Origin: Actinomycetota bacterium | Lineage (GTDB): Bacteria > Actinomycetota > Actinomycetes > Nanopelagicales > Nanopelagicaceae | Direction of reading: 5' to 3' | Assembly (NCBI GenBank): GCA_009705025.1 | Contig: WLDA01000042.1 | Location: forward strand, 1 to 7,494 | DNA length: 7,494 nucleotides | Shown: positions 1 to 6,110 of the stretch, piece after piece | Layout of the letters: each line of letters starts with the position of its first letter | How positions within the stretch are numbered: position 1 is the first letter of the stretch | The notes under the pieces: model-generated | Database searches by the model: none | The model's input: the letters and a program-made list of their open reading frames with translations, nothing else | Told to the model about the DNA's origin: nothing | Program-made: the position numbers and the translations under genes

Positions 1-756
1 CTTGGAGTATCAAGAATGGATCTACACAACCCAGTAATACTAGAAAGTACTCTGGCAAATATTGTTGATGAACAGACAATTGAGGAAACCTTTGCAACGT
101 TAGTGGAGCGCAGAATTGGTTTTGAACCTTTGCAATACCTCACCGGTACGGCGCCATTTCGTCATTTAGAAATTGAAGTTGGACCAGGTGTATTAGTACC
201 TCGCCCTGAAAGTGAATTATTGGTCGAAGCTGTATTGCAACATATTTCTAACATGGAGGGAATAGTCAGCGTTGTTGATCTAGGTGCTGGATCAGGTGCG
301 CTCTCACTTGCAGTTGCTACAGAGGCCGAGAATGCCCGTGTTATTGCAGTTGAAAAAAGTCCTGAAGCGATTTTTTGGTTGAAGAAAAATGTTTCAAGAA
401 TTGATGAGAAAGTTCGAATTGTTGAAGGCGATGTTTCTGATGTGCTTATTGACGTGAAGTGCGACTTAGTAATTGCTAACCCACCATATATTCCGGACGA
501 CCAAGTATTACCTCGCGATGTCGCAGGCTTTGAGCCACATATTGCACTCTTTGGCGGCCCAACTGGAATTGAAATACCACGACAATTTATTGCAGCCGCT
601 GCGCGACTCTTGAAATCAGGGGGAGTCCTAGTTATTGAACATACTGAAGAGCAAGGTCTTGTCATTGAAGGTGAGTTAGCTCTAGATTTTGAGAACGTAG
701 TTTTGCATCATGATCTCAACGATCGTCCACGATGGTCTAGTGCGGTAAGGAGATAA
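1..756 (+). CDS. prmC: Peptide chain release factor N5-glutamine methyltransferase PrmC (HemK), 5' end outside window
   Basis: PrmC is a cytosolic S-adenosylmethionine-dependent enzyme that methylates the glutamine of the GGQ loop in release factors RF1 and RF2. The frame is open from base 1. The residues before the ATG at 16 read LGVSR, which resembles the end of the N-terminal helical domain of the family, so that ATG is probably internal and roughly 35-40 residues lie upstream. Numbering from that ATG, visible family marks are LTG at 42-44, VPRPESE at 61-67, the SAM-binding motif I (DLGAGSG, 88-94) and the catalytic NPPY (155-158) that positions the substrate glutamine. All key motifs look intact. 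The stop codon is two bases from the next start, and the Shine-Dalgarno of the next gene lies inside the end of prmC, so the two are probably translationally coupled. In actinobacteria prmC usually follows prfA, which would lie just left of the window. Confidence 0.95.
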   Translation, partial: LGVSRMDLHNPVILESTLANIVDEQTIEETFATLVERRIGFEPLQYLTGTAPFRHLEIEVGPGVLVPRPESELLVEAVLQHISNMEGIVSVVDLGAGSGALSLAVATEAENARVIAVEKSPEAIFWLKKNVSRIDEKVRIVEGDVSDVLIDVKCDLVIANPPYIPDDQVLPRDVAGFEPHIALFGGPTGIEIPRQFIAAAARLLKSGGVLVIEHTEEQGLVIEGELALDFENVVLHHDLNDRPRWSSAVRR

Positions 757-758
757 CC

Positions 759-1409
759 ATGGCCCAAGATATTGATCTAAAGTCTGGCGAACTTCTCGAG
801 CACGTTGCACTTGCGGCAAAAGCGATACGCGATGGATATTTGATTGCAATTCCACTTGAGCACCATTACGCCTATGCATGCGATGCTTTCAAAGCAGATT
901 CAGTTCGAGCGATGCATGTCTTGCGCCGAGATGAATTAGGTATTGCTGCACAAGTCCTTATTGCAGATGCTAAAACTGCTAGCGGTGTCGCGCGCGAAAT
1001 CTCACCTAGCGCACAAGCACTGATGAAGAAATTTTGGCCCGGAATGCTTTCATTTAATCTTCGCCCACAAGTTGGATTGACGTGGGATTTAGGTGATGCA
1101 GGAGCACTTGATCAAGTAAGTTTTCGAGTTCCGAAATCAAAATTTATTCGCGAAGTTCTCAAAGAGACTGGGCCATTAGCAATTGCTAGTGCTGCATTTG
1201 CAAAGCAATCTCCGATTCGAAGAATCTCTGACATTTTTGTTTTGGAATCTGCATTAGCAGCAAAGTTTGATGCTGGCCTACTCAAGAAAGGCGCACTCTC
1301 TACCGTTCTAGAGGCTGATGACCGCGGAATCACAATGCTGCGCGAAGGAGCAATCACCATAGATGAGATACACGCCATAGCCCCTGAGGTATCCAGGCAA
1401 CTTTCATAA
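759..1409 (+). CDS. tsaC: TsaC/Sua5/YrdC-family protein with a degenerate active site
   Basis: The family makes L-threonylcarbamoyl-AMP from threonine, bicarbonate and ATP for t6A modification of tRNAs that read ANN codons. The fold is recognisable over all 216 residues. FWPG is at 92-95, WDLGDA at 109-114, FRVP at 122-125, TGPLA at 137-141, and a late STV plus REGAI precede the C-terminus. Family-critical positions are changed, however. The P-T-D/E-T-V-Y-G-L segment reads PLEHHYAY (32-39). The KxR motif aligns without gaps to R56-R57-D58. The SxN motif reads S144-A145-A146. The reading frame is intact and has a strong Shine-Dalgarno (AAGGAG, 747-752, six bases before ATG), so this is not a simple pseudogene. 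Its place between prmC and glyA matches the Sua5 gene of other actinobacteria, so it is probably the orthologue rather than a stray paralogue. Family membership is secure; enzyme activity is doubtful. Confidence 0.85.
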   Translation: MAQDIDLKSGELLEHVALAAKAIRDGYLIAIPLEHHYAYACDAFKADSVRAMHVLRRDELGIAAQVLIADAKTASGVAREISPSAQALMKKFWPGMLSFNLRPQVGLTWDLGDAGALDQVSFRVPKSKFIREVLKETGPLAIASAAFAKQSPIRRISDIFVLESALAAKFDAGLLKKGALSTVLEADDRGITMLREGAITIDEIHAIAPEVSRQLS

Positions 1410-1415
1410 CCAGGC

Positions 1416-1423
1416 TATAAGGT
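1416..1423 (+). promoter_or_regulatory. Motif before glyA usable as -10 element or Shine-Dalgarno
   Basis: The 20-base gap before glyA contains TATAAGGT. TAAGGT (1418-1423) fits the actinobacterial -10 pattern TANNNT and lies six bases before the ATG at 1430, the spacing expected if transcription starts on the start codon (leaderless mRNA). The AAGG at 1419-1422 is also a short Shine-Dalgarno with a seven-base spacer. No convincing -35 hexamer is present at the expected distance. The octamer ATAAGGTT recurs in the gap before atpB, which supports a promoter role. Confidence 0.4.
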
Positions 1424-1429
1424 TTGACC

Positions 1430-2698
1430 ATGTCTTCTGAAACTTTCTATGGCCCAGATTTCGGTCTTCTTAGCAAGCAAGATCCCGATGTTGCAGCAGT
1501 GTTGTTATCTGAACTCAAGCGTCAACAACAAAATTTACAACTCATTGCATCTGAGAACTTCACTTCGCGTGCAGTTCTTGCAGCACTCGGTTCAACACTT
1601 TCAAATAAGTATGCCGAGGGGTATCCAGGCAAGCGTTACTACGGTGGCTGCGAAGAAGTAGATAAAGTCGAAGTATTGGCAATAGATCGCGCTAAAGAAT
1701 TATTCGGTGCAGAACATGCAAATGTGCAACCTCACTCAGGAGCAAGCGCGAATGTGGCTGTGTACCAAGCATTCACAAAACCAGGAGACACAATCCTTGC
1801 AATGTCACTGCCACATGGTGGCCACCTCACTCATGGTTCGAAAGTGAATTTTTCGGGTAAGTGGTTCAACGTAGAGTCATATGGTGTTCGCCAAGATACT
1901 GAACTAATTGACTATGACGAATTACGCGACCTAGCTATCAAACACAAGCCAAAAATGATTTGTTCTGGTGCAACTGCTTATCCAAGCTTGATTGACTTCG
2001 AAAAAGTTCGTTCAATCTGTGATGAAGTCGGAGCAATCATGTGGGTCGATGCTGCGCACTTCATTGGTTTAGTTGCAGGTAAAGCGATTCCTTCACCCGT
2101 TCCTTATGCAGATGTTGTTTCATTTACAACTCACAAGGTCTTGCGTGGTCCACGCGGTGGAATGATCCTTACAAAAGCACAACATGCCGCTGCAATTGAT
2201 AAAGCAGTATTTCCAGGTATGCAAGGTGGACCAATCATGTCTGCAGTTGCTGGTAAAGCAATTGCACTCAAGGAATGCGCACAACCTACTTATCAAAAGT
2301 ATGCCAAGGATGTAATTGTGAATGCCCAAGCACTCGCGGCAGCACTTGAAAAGGAAGGTATGCGCGCAGTATCTGGTGGCACGCAAACTCACCTAGCGCT
2401 TATCGATATTCGTAGCACTGGCGTAAATGGAAAAGTTGCTGATGAGCGCTGCGGCGCGGCAGGCATTGTTCTCAACAAGAATTCAATTCCTTTTGATCCA
2501 GAAGCACCATCAGTTACAAGCGGAATTCGTGTTGGTAGCCCTGCTACAACAACGCAAGGTATGGGTGTTGAAGAGATGAAGATGATTGCATCCTTTATCG
2601 CCCGCGCAATTAGCACAGGAGATAATGAGAAATCTGCACAGGAAATCAAAGCTGATGTGCACGCACTTACTGCGCGATTCCCTATCTATACCGCCTAA
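1430..2698 (+). CDS. glyA: Serine hydroxymethyltransferase (SHMT)
   Basis: This cytosolic PLP enzyme interconverts serine plus tetrahydrofolate with glycine plus 5,10-methylene-tetrahydrofolate. It is the main source of one-carbon units for purine, thymidylate and methionine synthesis. The 422-residue product has the usual family length and clear signatures: an N-terminal LIASENFTS segment, YAEGYPGKRYYGG, the SGASAN stretch, HGGHLTHG, and TTHK with the Schiff-base lysine at residue 236, followed by LRGPRGG. All catalytic landmarks look intact. I chose the ATG at 1430; an in-frame TTG six bases earlier is only one base from the AAGG and would add only two residues. Neighbours on both sides point the same way with short gaps. 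The overlapping TATAAGGT motif suggests it may also be transcribed separately from prmC and tsaC. Confidence 0.97.
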   Translation: MSSETFYGPDFGLLSKQDPDVAAVLLSELKRQQQNLQLIASENFTSRAVLAALGSTLSNKYAEGYPGKRYYGGCEEVDKVEVLAIDRAKELFGAEHANVQPHSGASANVAVYQAFTKPGDTILAMSLPHGGHLTHGSKVNFSGKWFNVESYGVRQDTELIDYDELRDLAIKHKPKMICSGATAYPSLIDFEKVRSICDEVGAIMWVDAAHFIGLVAGKAIPSPVPYADVVSFTTHKVLRGPRGGMILTKAQHAAAIDKAVFPGMQGGPIMSAVAGKAIALKECAQPTYQKYAKDVIVNAQALAAALEKEGMRAVSGGTQTHLALIDIRSTGVNGKVADERCGAAGIVLNKNSIPFDPEAPSVTSGIRVGSPATTTQGMGVEEMKMIASFIARAISTGDNEKSAQEIKADVHALTARFPIYTA

Positions 2699-2704
2699 TT
2701 AGCG

Positions 2705-3781
2705 ATGCGTGAATATCTCATAACACTGCTGATCTCAGCAGCGCTTTGTTATTTAATCACGCCATTTGTTCGTAAGTTTGCAATTCGATTCGGTGCTGTC
2801 GCAGATATTCGAAGCAGAGATATTCATACTTTGCCTACTCCTCGCTGGGGTGGGGTAGCTATGTGGCTATCAATGACTTTCACTTTTCTCATCGTCAACA
2901 ATTTGCCACTAGTGGGTAAATCTTTTGGTCACGAAACTCAGGGAATCTTCTTAGCTGCTTCATTTGTTGTCTTACTAGGTATGGCCGATGACCGCTTCCA
3001 ATTAGATGCACTGACCAAACTTGCTGGCCAAGCATTAGCTGCAGGCATTCTTTTGATTTATGGAATCCAAATTTTGTGGGTTCCAATCAATGGCGTTATT
3101 ACCTTGCCAGCCAGTATTGGCCAACTTATAACCGTTCTTATTGTTTTAGTAACAATCAATGCCGTGAACTTCATTGATGGTATGGATGGACTCGCTGCGG
3201 GCATAGTTGCCATTGCAGGCATTGCATTTTTTGCCTTTGCATACTTATTGGCAGTTGATTACGGCTTCAGCCGTGCAGGTGCGCCATCGCTTACTACTGC
3301 TGTTCTCGTGGGTGTCTGTATTGGTTTCCTACCGCACAATGCCCACCCGGCAAAGATTTTTATGGGTGATTCCGGTTCAATGTTATTGGGCTTACTCCTT
3401 GCTGCTGCATCAATTACTTTGACGGGACAAGTTGATCCCAATGCAATTTCTGCTGAAAAACTTGGCCCAACGCTATTGCCATTACTGCTTCCACTTGCAG
3501 TGCTTGCGATTCCGCTAGCAGATTTAGTACTTGCAGTTTTGCGCAGACTCAAAGCCGGAAAGTCTCCATTTGCTCCGGATAAAGAACACTTACATCATCG
3601 ATTGATGAGCGCTGGAAATTCTCAACTCAAGACTGCAATCATCATGTATTTTTGGACTGCAACAATTGCATTCCCAGTAAGTATTTCTGCATTTGCACCA
3701 ATTTGGGTTGCAATACTTCTAGCTTTTGCAATGGCTACATTCACAATTTTGCTCTCGAGGCGACCAAAGGTTCTTGTATGA
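2705..3781 (+). CDS. wecA: WecA/Rfe-type polyprenyl-phosphate GlcNAc-1-phosphate transferase
   Basis: This polytopic membrane enzyme of the MraY/WecA/TagO superfamily transfers a sugar 1-phosphate, usually GlcNAc-1-P from UDP-GlcNAc, to undecaprenyl or decaprenyl phosphate, the first step of lipid-linked envelope glycan synthesis. The 358 residues contain about ten or eleven hydrophobic segments. In order they show RDIHTLPTPRWGG (38-50), the Mg2+-binding pair D95-D96, NFIDGMDG (155-162, with D158 and D161), MGDSGS (220-225) and the cytosolic HLHH (295-298) seen in WecA-like members. MraY is less likely, because the gene is beside atp rather than in a mur cluster and has the WecA-type histidine motif. 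The exact sugar and lipid cannot be read from sequence. The start six bases after glyA has no recognisable Shine-Dalgarno, so translation probably depends on coupling. The stop overlaps the next start as ATGA. Confidence 0.9.
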   Translation: MREYLITLLISAALCYLITPFVRKFAIRFGAVADIRSRDIHTLPTPRWGGVAMWLSMTFTFLIVNNLPLVGKSFGHETQGIFLAASFVVLLGMADDRFQLDALTKLAGQALAAGILLIYGIQILWVPINGVITLPASIGQLITVLIVLVTINAVNFIDGMDGLAAGIVAIAGIAFFAFAYLLAVDYGFSRAGAPSLTTAVLVGVCIGFLPHNAHPAKIFMGDSGSMLLGLLLAAASITLTGQVDPNAISAEKLGPTLLPLLLPLAVLAIPLADLVLAVLRRLKAGKSPFAPDKEHLHHRLMSAGNSQLKTAIIMYFWTATIAFPVSISAFAPIWVAILLAFAMATFTILLSRRPKVLV

Positions 3782-4197
3782 CAAATTCTTCAACTGAGCG
3801 CGATCTTTTACGTGGCGCATTAATTCCATCGCTAGCCGTTGGTGTTATTGCAATTATTGTTTCATCGGCGACTCAAGGCAGTTCTGGTTTCATGGGCGCT
3901 TTGTTAGCTCAACTCGTGGTCGTAATGTATTTTGCTGTTCACATTGGAGTTTCTAAAATTTCCCGCAATTTGGATCCCATGAGCACAATGGCACTTGCTC
4001 TTTTTTCATATTTTGCAAAGTTCATACTTTTAGGTGCATTTCTCTACGTGCTAACGCGCATGACTTCTCGCGAAAGTATCGATCGTGGCGCATTTGGCAT
4101 CACCGCGATAACATTGACTTTTACTTGGCTCGGGGGAGAGATACGAAGTTATCTCAAACTAAAATTACATCTGCCATTGCCGACTCAGAAGGGGTAA
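3778..4197 (+). CDS. atpI: AtpI-like four-helix membrane protein
   Basis: This small membrane protein has 139 residues and four predicted transmembrane helices at about 13-31, 36-56, 71-92 and 103-121. A polar N-terminus precedes them and a basic tail (RSYLKLKLH) follows. Position is the main clue: an AtpI-like protein sits between wecA/rfe and atpB in other actinobacteria, where the counterpart has similar size and topology. AtpI proteins are thought to help assemble the c-ring and, with AtpZ, have been linked to Mg2+ supply. The ATG at 3778 overlaps the wecA stop by four bases and has AAAGG at 3766-3770, seven bases upstream. A longer open frame from 3652 exists, but its extra part is an out-of-frame reading of wecA. 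Sequence identity to AtpI is weak by eye, so the call leans on context and topology. Confidence 0.68.
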   Translation: MTNSSTERDLLRGALIPSLAVGVIAIIVSSATQGSSGFMGALLAQLVVVMYFAVHIGVSKISRNLDPMSTMALALFSYFAKFILLGAFLYVLTRMTSRESIDRGAFGITAITLTFTWLGGEIRSYLKLKLHLPLPTQKG

Positions 4198-4199
4198 CT

Positions 4200-4385
4200 A
4201 TGAAGCGCGAAGAGAATGCACTCTGGTCCATTTTCGGATACCTCCTCTCCGGCCTACTTTTTTGGGGTGGAGTCGGCTGGGGCCTCGATAGCTGGCTCGG
4301 CACGAGCTACCTCCTTTTACTCGGCCTTTTGGTGGGAATGGGCGCATCGCTTTACCTCGTCTGGCTGCGCTTTGGCCGGGAGTAA
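4200..4385 (+). CDS. atpZ: AtpZ-like two-helix ATP synthase accessory protein
   Basis: The 61-residue protein forms two hydrophobic helices (about 9-28 and 36-56) joined by GWGLDSWLGTS, which matches the AtpZ pattern of glycine-rich helix, small Asp-containing turn, then GLLVGMGASLYLVWLRF. AtpZ proteins are hairpins encoded just before F-type ATP synthase genes. They are believed to act with AtpI in c-ring assembly or Mg2+ handling. The ATG at 4200 is two bases after the previous stop and follows a GAAGGGG ribosome binding site inside the end of atpI. A longer frame from 4125 is only a shadow of atpI. G+C is about 59% (106 of 180 bases in 4201-4380), against 42-50% in most neighbouring lines I counted, with many GGC and CTC codons. 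Part of this comes from a protein rich in Gly, Leu and Trp. Confidence 0.75.
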   Translation: MKREENALWSIFGYLLSGLLFWGGVGWGLDSWLGTSYLLLLGLLVGMGASLYLVWLRFGRE

Positions 4386-4421
4386 GTGACTCGATACACG
4401 CTTGGGCACGCCTTTTTCGAT

Positions 4422-4451
4422 TTCACAGCAAGCGCCTCTCTCGCATAAGGT
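4422..4451 (+). promoter_or_regulatory. Candidate promoter for the atp operon
   Basis: Within the 122-base gap before atpB, TTCACA (4422-4427) resembles a -35 box (five of six to TTGACA). It is separated by 18 bases from TAAGGT (4446-4451), an actinobacterial-type -10. Transcription would begin near 4458, giving a leader of about 50 bases before atpB. The octamer ATAAGGTT here is identical to the one before glyA. This gap is the longest non-coding stretch in the window, as expected for the main atp promoter. I saw no strong terminator hairpin in it. Confidence 0.45.
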
Positions 4452-4496
4452 TGCGTATCCCCACGGTCTAGCCCATCTGGTTTTTTAATCGAAGTT

Positions 4497-4502
4497 GAGG
4501 AG
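4497..4502 (+). promoter_or_regulatory. Ribosome binding site fixing the GTG start of atpB
   Basis: GAGGAG lies five bases before the GTG at 4508. An ATG at 4504 is out of frame, only one base from the site, and reaches a stop after eight codons. The next in-frame ATG comes about 39 codons later, inside the first membrane helix. The GTG is therefore the best start. Confidence 0.7.
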
Positions 4503-4507
4503 TATGT

Positions 4508-5296
4508 GTGCGCTCGTTAGTACGTCTTAGCGCAGAAGGCGAAGGCTTCGTCCCGCCTAGCAGTAACGACTTCAACCTTCCTCCAATTTTTGGCGAGAAC
4601 GCATATACAACCAAACCAATTTTTATGGTCTTCTTTTCCGTTATTTTGATTTCAGTTTTCTTTATCGCAGCATCGCGCAAAGCAGCAATTGTGCCTTCAA
4701 AGCTGCAATTCGCAGGAGAGAGTATTTACGCATTCGTTCGCAATGATCTTGCACGCGATGTTATCGGCCACGAATTTATGCGCTTTGTTCCTTATCTCTT
4801 CACCCTCTTTACCTTTATTTTGACTAATAACATCTTCGGAATTGTTCCGCTATTGCAATTCCCTGCAATGTCGAGAGTGAGCTTTCCTTACGTATTAGCA
4901 GTATTCACATTTGTGATTTTTCACTACGTTGGAATTCGCAAACAAGGTCTCGGAAAATATCTAAAAGAGATCATGTTCATGCCTGGCGTGCCTAAGCCGG
5001 TTTATATTCTTTTGACACCAATTGAATTAGCAACATTTTTCTTGGTGCGCCCACTAACACTGTCACTTCGTCTTTTCGCAAATATGTTTGCGGGCCACTT
5101 ACTGTTGCTCGTATTTATCATGGGTGGAGATCATCTACTCAAAGGTGTAATTGGTTTGAAGCTCGTGAGTCCATTTGCTTTCGCATTTGGTATCGGTCTC
5201 ACTTTCTTCGAATTCATGGTTCAGTGTCTACAGGCGTACATCTTTACTCTGTTGACAGCGCTCTACATCGCCGGTGCACTTGCCGACGAGCACTAA
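4508..5296 (+). CDS. atpB: F-type ATP synthase subunit a
   Basis: Subunit a is the membrane stator protein of Fo. It carries the two proton half-channels and the arginine that faces the rotating c-ring. The 262-residue protein has an N-terminal segment (GFVPPSSNDF) like that of other actinobacterial a subunits, followed by several membrane helices. The essential arginine is R188 in SLRLFANMFAGH. H197 stands nine residues after it where E. coli has Glu219, and E235 stands where E. coli has His245; Q242 matches Gln252. This is the known His/Glu exchange and should keep the channel functional. About 12 more residues separate the arginine and the Glu than in E. coli, lengthening a loop between helices. 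It starts with GTG after GAGGAG. It is the first gene behind the candidate atp promoter and is followed by atpE after 57 bases. Confidence 0.96.
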   Translation: MRSLVRLSAEGEGFVPPSSNDFNLPPIFGENAYTTKPIFMVFFSVILISVFFIAASRKAAIVPSKLQFAGESIYAFVRNDLARDVIGHEFMRFVPYLFTLFTFILTNNIFGIVPLLQFPAMSRVSFPYVLAVFTFVIFHYVGIRKQGLGKYLKEIMFMPGVPKPVYILLTPIELATFFLVRPLTLSLRLFANMFAGHLLLLVFIMGGDHLLKGVIGLKLVSPFAFAFGIGLTFFEFMVQCLQAYIFTLLTALYIAGALADEH

Positions 5297-5353
5297 AGAA
5301 GTACATCTCTACCCAAATAAACCACTAAGAAAGATCTACGAAAGGTAAGAAAA

Positions 5354-5557
5354 ATGACAGGCACACTCAACCTGGTCGGTTATGGCCTCTCTGCAATTGG
5401 ACCCGCAATTGCAACAGGAATGATCTTCGCTGCATACATCAGTGGCGTAGCACGTCAACCAGAAGCACGTAGCGTTCTCCAGCCAATCGCGTTCCTTGGG
5501 TTCGCACTTGCTGAAGCTCTTGCACTCTTCGGTCTCGTTCTCGCATTCGTTCTCTAA
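5354..5557 (+). CDS. atpE: F-type ATP synthase subunit c
   Basis: Subunit c forms the rotating proteolipid ring of Fo; each copy carries one proton. The 67-residue hairpin has two hydrophobic helices (about 5-29 and 42-66) and the polar loop R34-Q35-P36-E37 that contacts the central stalk. The proton-carrying carboxylate is E54. Positions that would be Gln and Ser/Thr in Na+-binding rings are T21 and A55, so the ring is most likely proton specific. The helix 1 packing motif, usually GxGxGxG, reads G16-x-A18-x-A20-x-G22. The protein is a little shorter than the common 70-85 residues because both tails are short. The ATG is preceded by AAAGG (5341-5345) with an eight-base spacer. The 57-base A-rich gap before it shows no clear hairpin. 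Confidence 0.97.
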   Translation: MTGTLNLVGYGLSAIGPAIATGMIFAAYISGVARQPEARSVLQPIAFLGFALAEALALFGLVLAFVL

Positions 5558-5570
5558 TTAGGGATAAAGA

Positions 5571-6101
5571 ATGCAATTTGTAAATTTGGCTGAAGCTGAG
5601 AAATTGAATCCGCTGATTCCACACACTGCTGAATTAGTAGTGGGTTTCATCGCATTCAGCTTGCTCTTCATAGTCTTGCGTTCCAAAGTTGTGCCGATGT
5701 TTGAAAAGGCATTTACTGAACGCACTAATGCAATTCAAGGTGGCATGGAGCGTGCTGAACAAGCACAGCTCGAGGCGCAACGCGCACTCGTCCAGTACAA
5801 CGAGCAACTCTCTAAAGCTCGCGAAGAGGCACAAACTCTTCGCGAAGAAGCTCGTGTACAAGGTTCAGCAATCATCGAAGAATTGCGTACAAAGGCGCAA
5901 GAAGAAGCAGCACGTATCACTGCAACAGCACATGCATCAATCGAAGCCGAGCGTCAGCAGGCAATAACTTCACTTCGCGGTGAAGTTGGAGCACTTGCAG
6001 TTGAGCTCGCATCAAAGATTGTTGGAGAAGCGCTAGATGACCAGGCACGTCAATCACGTGTAGTCGACCGCTTCCTCGATGATCTAGAGAAGTCGAAGTA
6101 A
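5571..6101 (+). CDS. atpF: F-type ATP synthase subunit b
   Basis: Subunit b is the peripheral stalk that ties the a subunit in the membrane to delta and alpha at the top of F1. The 176-residue protein has a short N-terminus, one membrane helix (about 20-36, containing VVGFIAFSLLF), a basic boundary (RSK), and then a long charged helix from about 45 to 150 rich in Ala, Glu, Gln and Arg, as in the right-handed coiled coil of b dimers. The C-terminal part (GALAVELASKIVGEAL) is the delta-binding end. It has normal length and is not fused to delta, unlike the mycobacterial b-delta protein. No second b-type gene is seen between atpE and atpF, so a b2 homodimer is likely. The start follows AGGGAT (5560-5565), a weak ribosome binding site. 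Confidence 0.96.
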   Translation: MQFVNLAEAEKLNPLIPHTAELVVGFIAFSLLFIVLRSKVVPMFEKAFTERTNAIQGGMERAEQAQLEAQRALVQYNEQLSKAREEAQTLREEARVQGSAIIEELRTKAQEEAARITATAHASIEAERQQAITSLRGEVGALAVELASKIVGEALDDQARQSRVVDRFLDDLEKSK

Positions 6102-6110
6102 GGAAAAGTA

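Noticed and set aside
16..18. ATG at 16 as the true start of prmC
   Set aside because: The frame is open to base 1 and the preceding residues LGVSR fit the family, so the true start lies outside the window.
162..665. Long minus-strand open frame (167 codons) antisense to prmC
   Set aside because: It is Ser/Thr/Ala-rich with no domain, and it lies fully opposite a gene with all PrmC motifs. It is a codon-usage shadow.
3652..3777. N-terminal extension of the AtpI-like frame back to 3652
   Set aside because: It is an out-of-frame reading of the wecA end, Cys/Asn-rich and unlike a membrane protein leader. The ATG at 3778 has its own ribosome binding site.
4381..4420. Possible terminator in the gap after atpZ (GGCACGCC followed by TTTTT)
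   Set aside because: The stem would be only about three base pairs, too weak for an intrinsic terminator, and the operon continues.
4386..4448. Twenty-codon frame starting GTG directly after the atpZ stop
   Set aside because: The only ribosome-site-like sequence is about three bases from the GTG, the peptide has no recognisable feature, and its stop overlaps the candidate -10 box. Chance is more likely.
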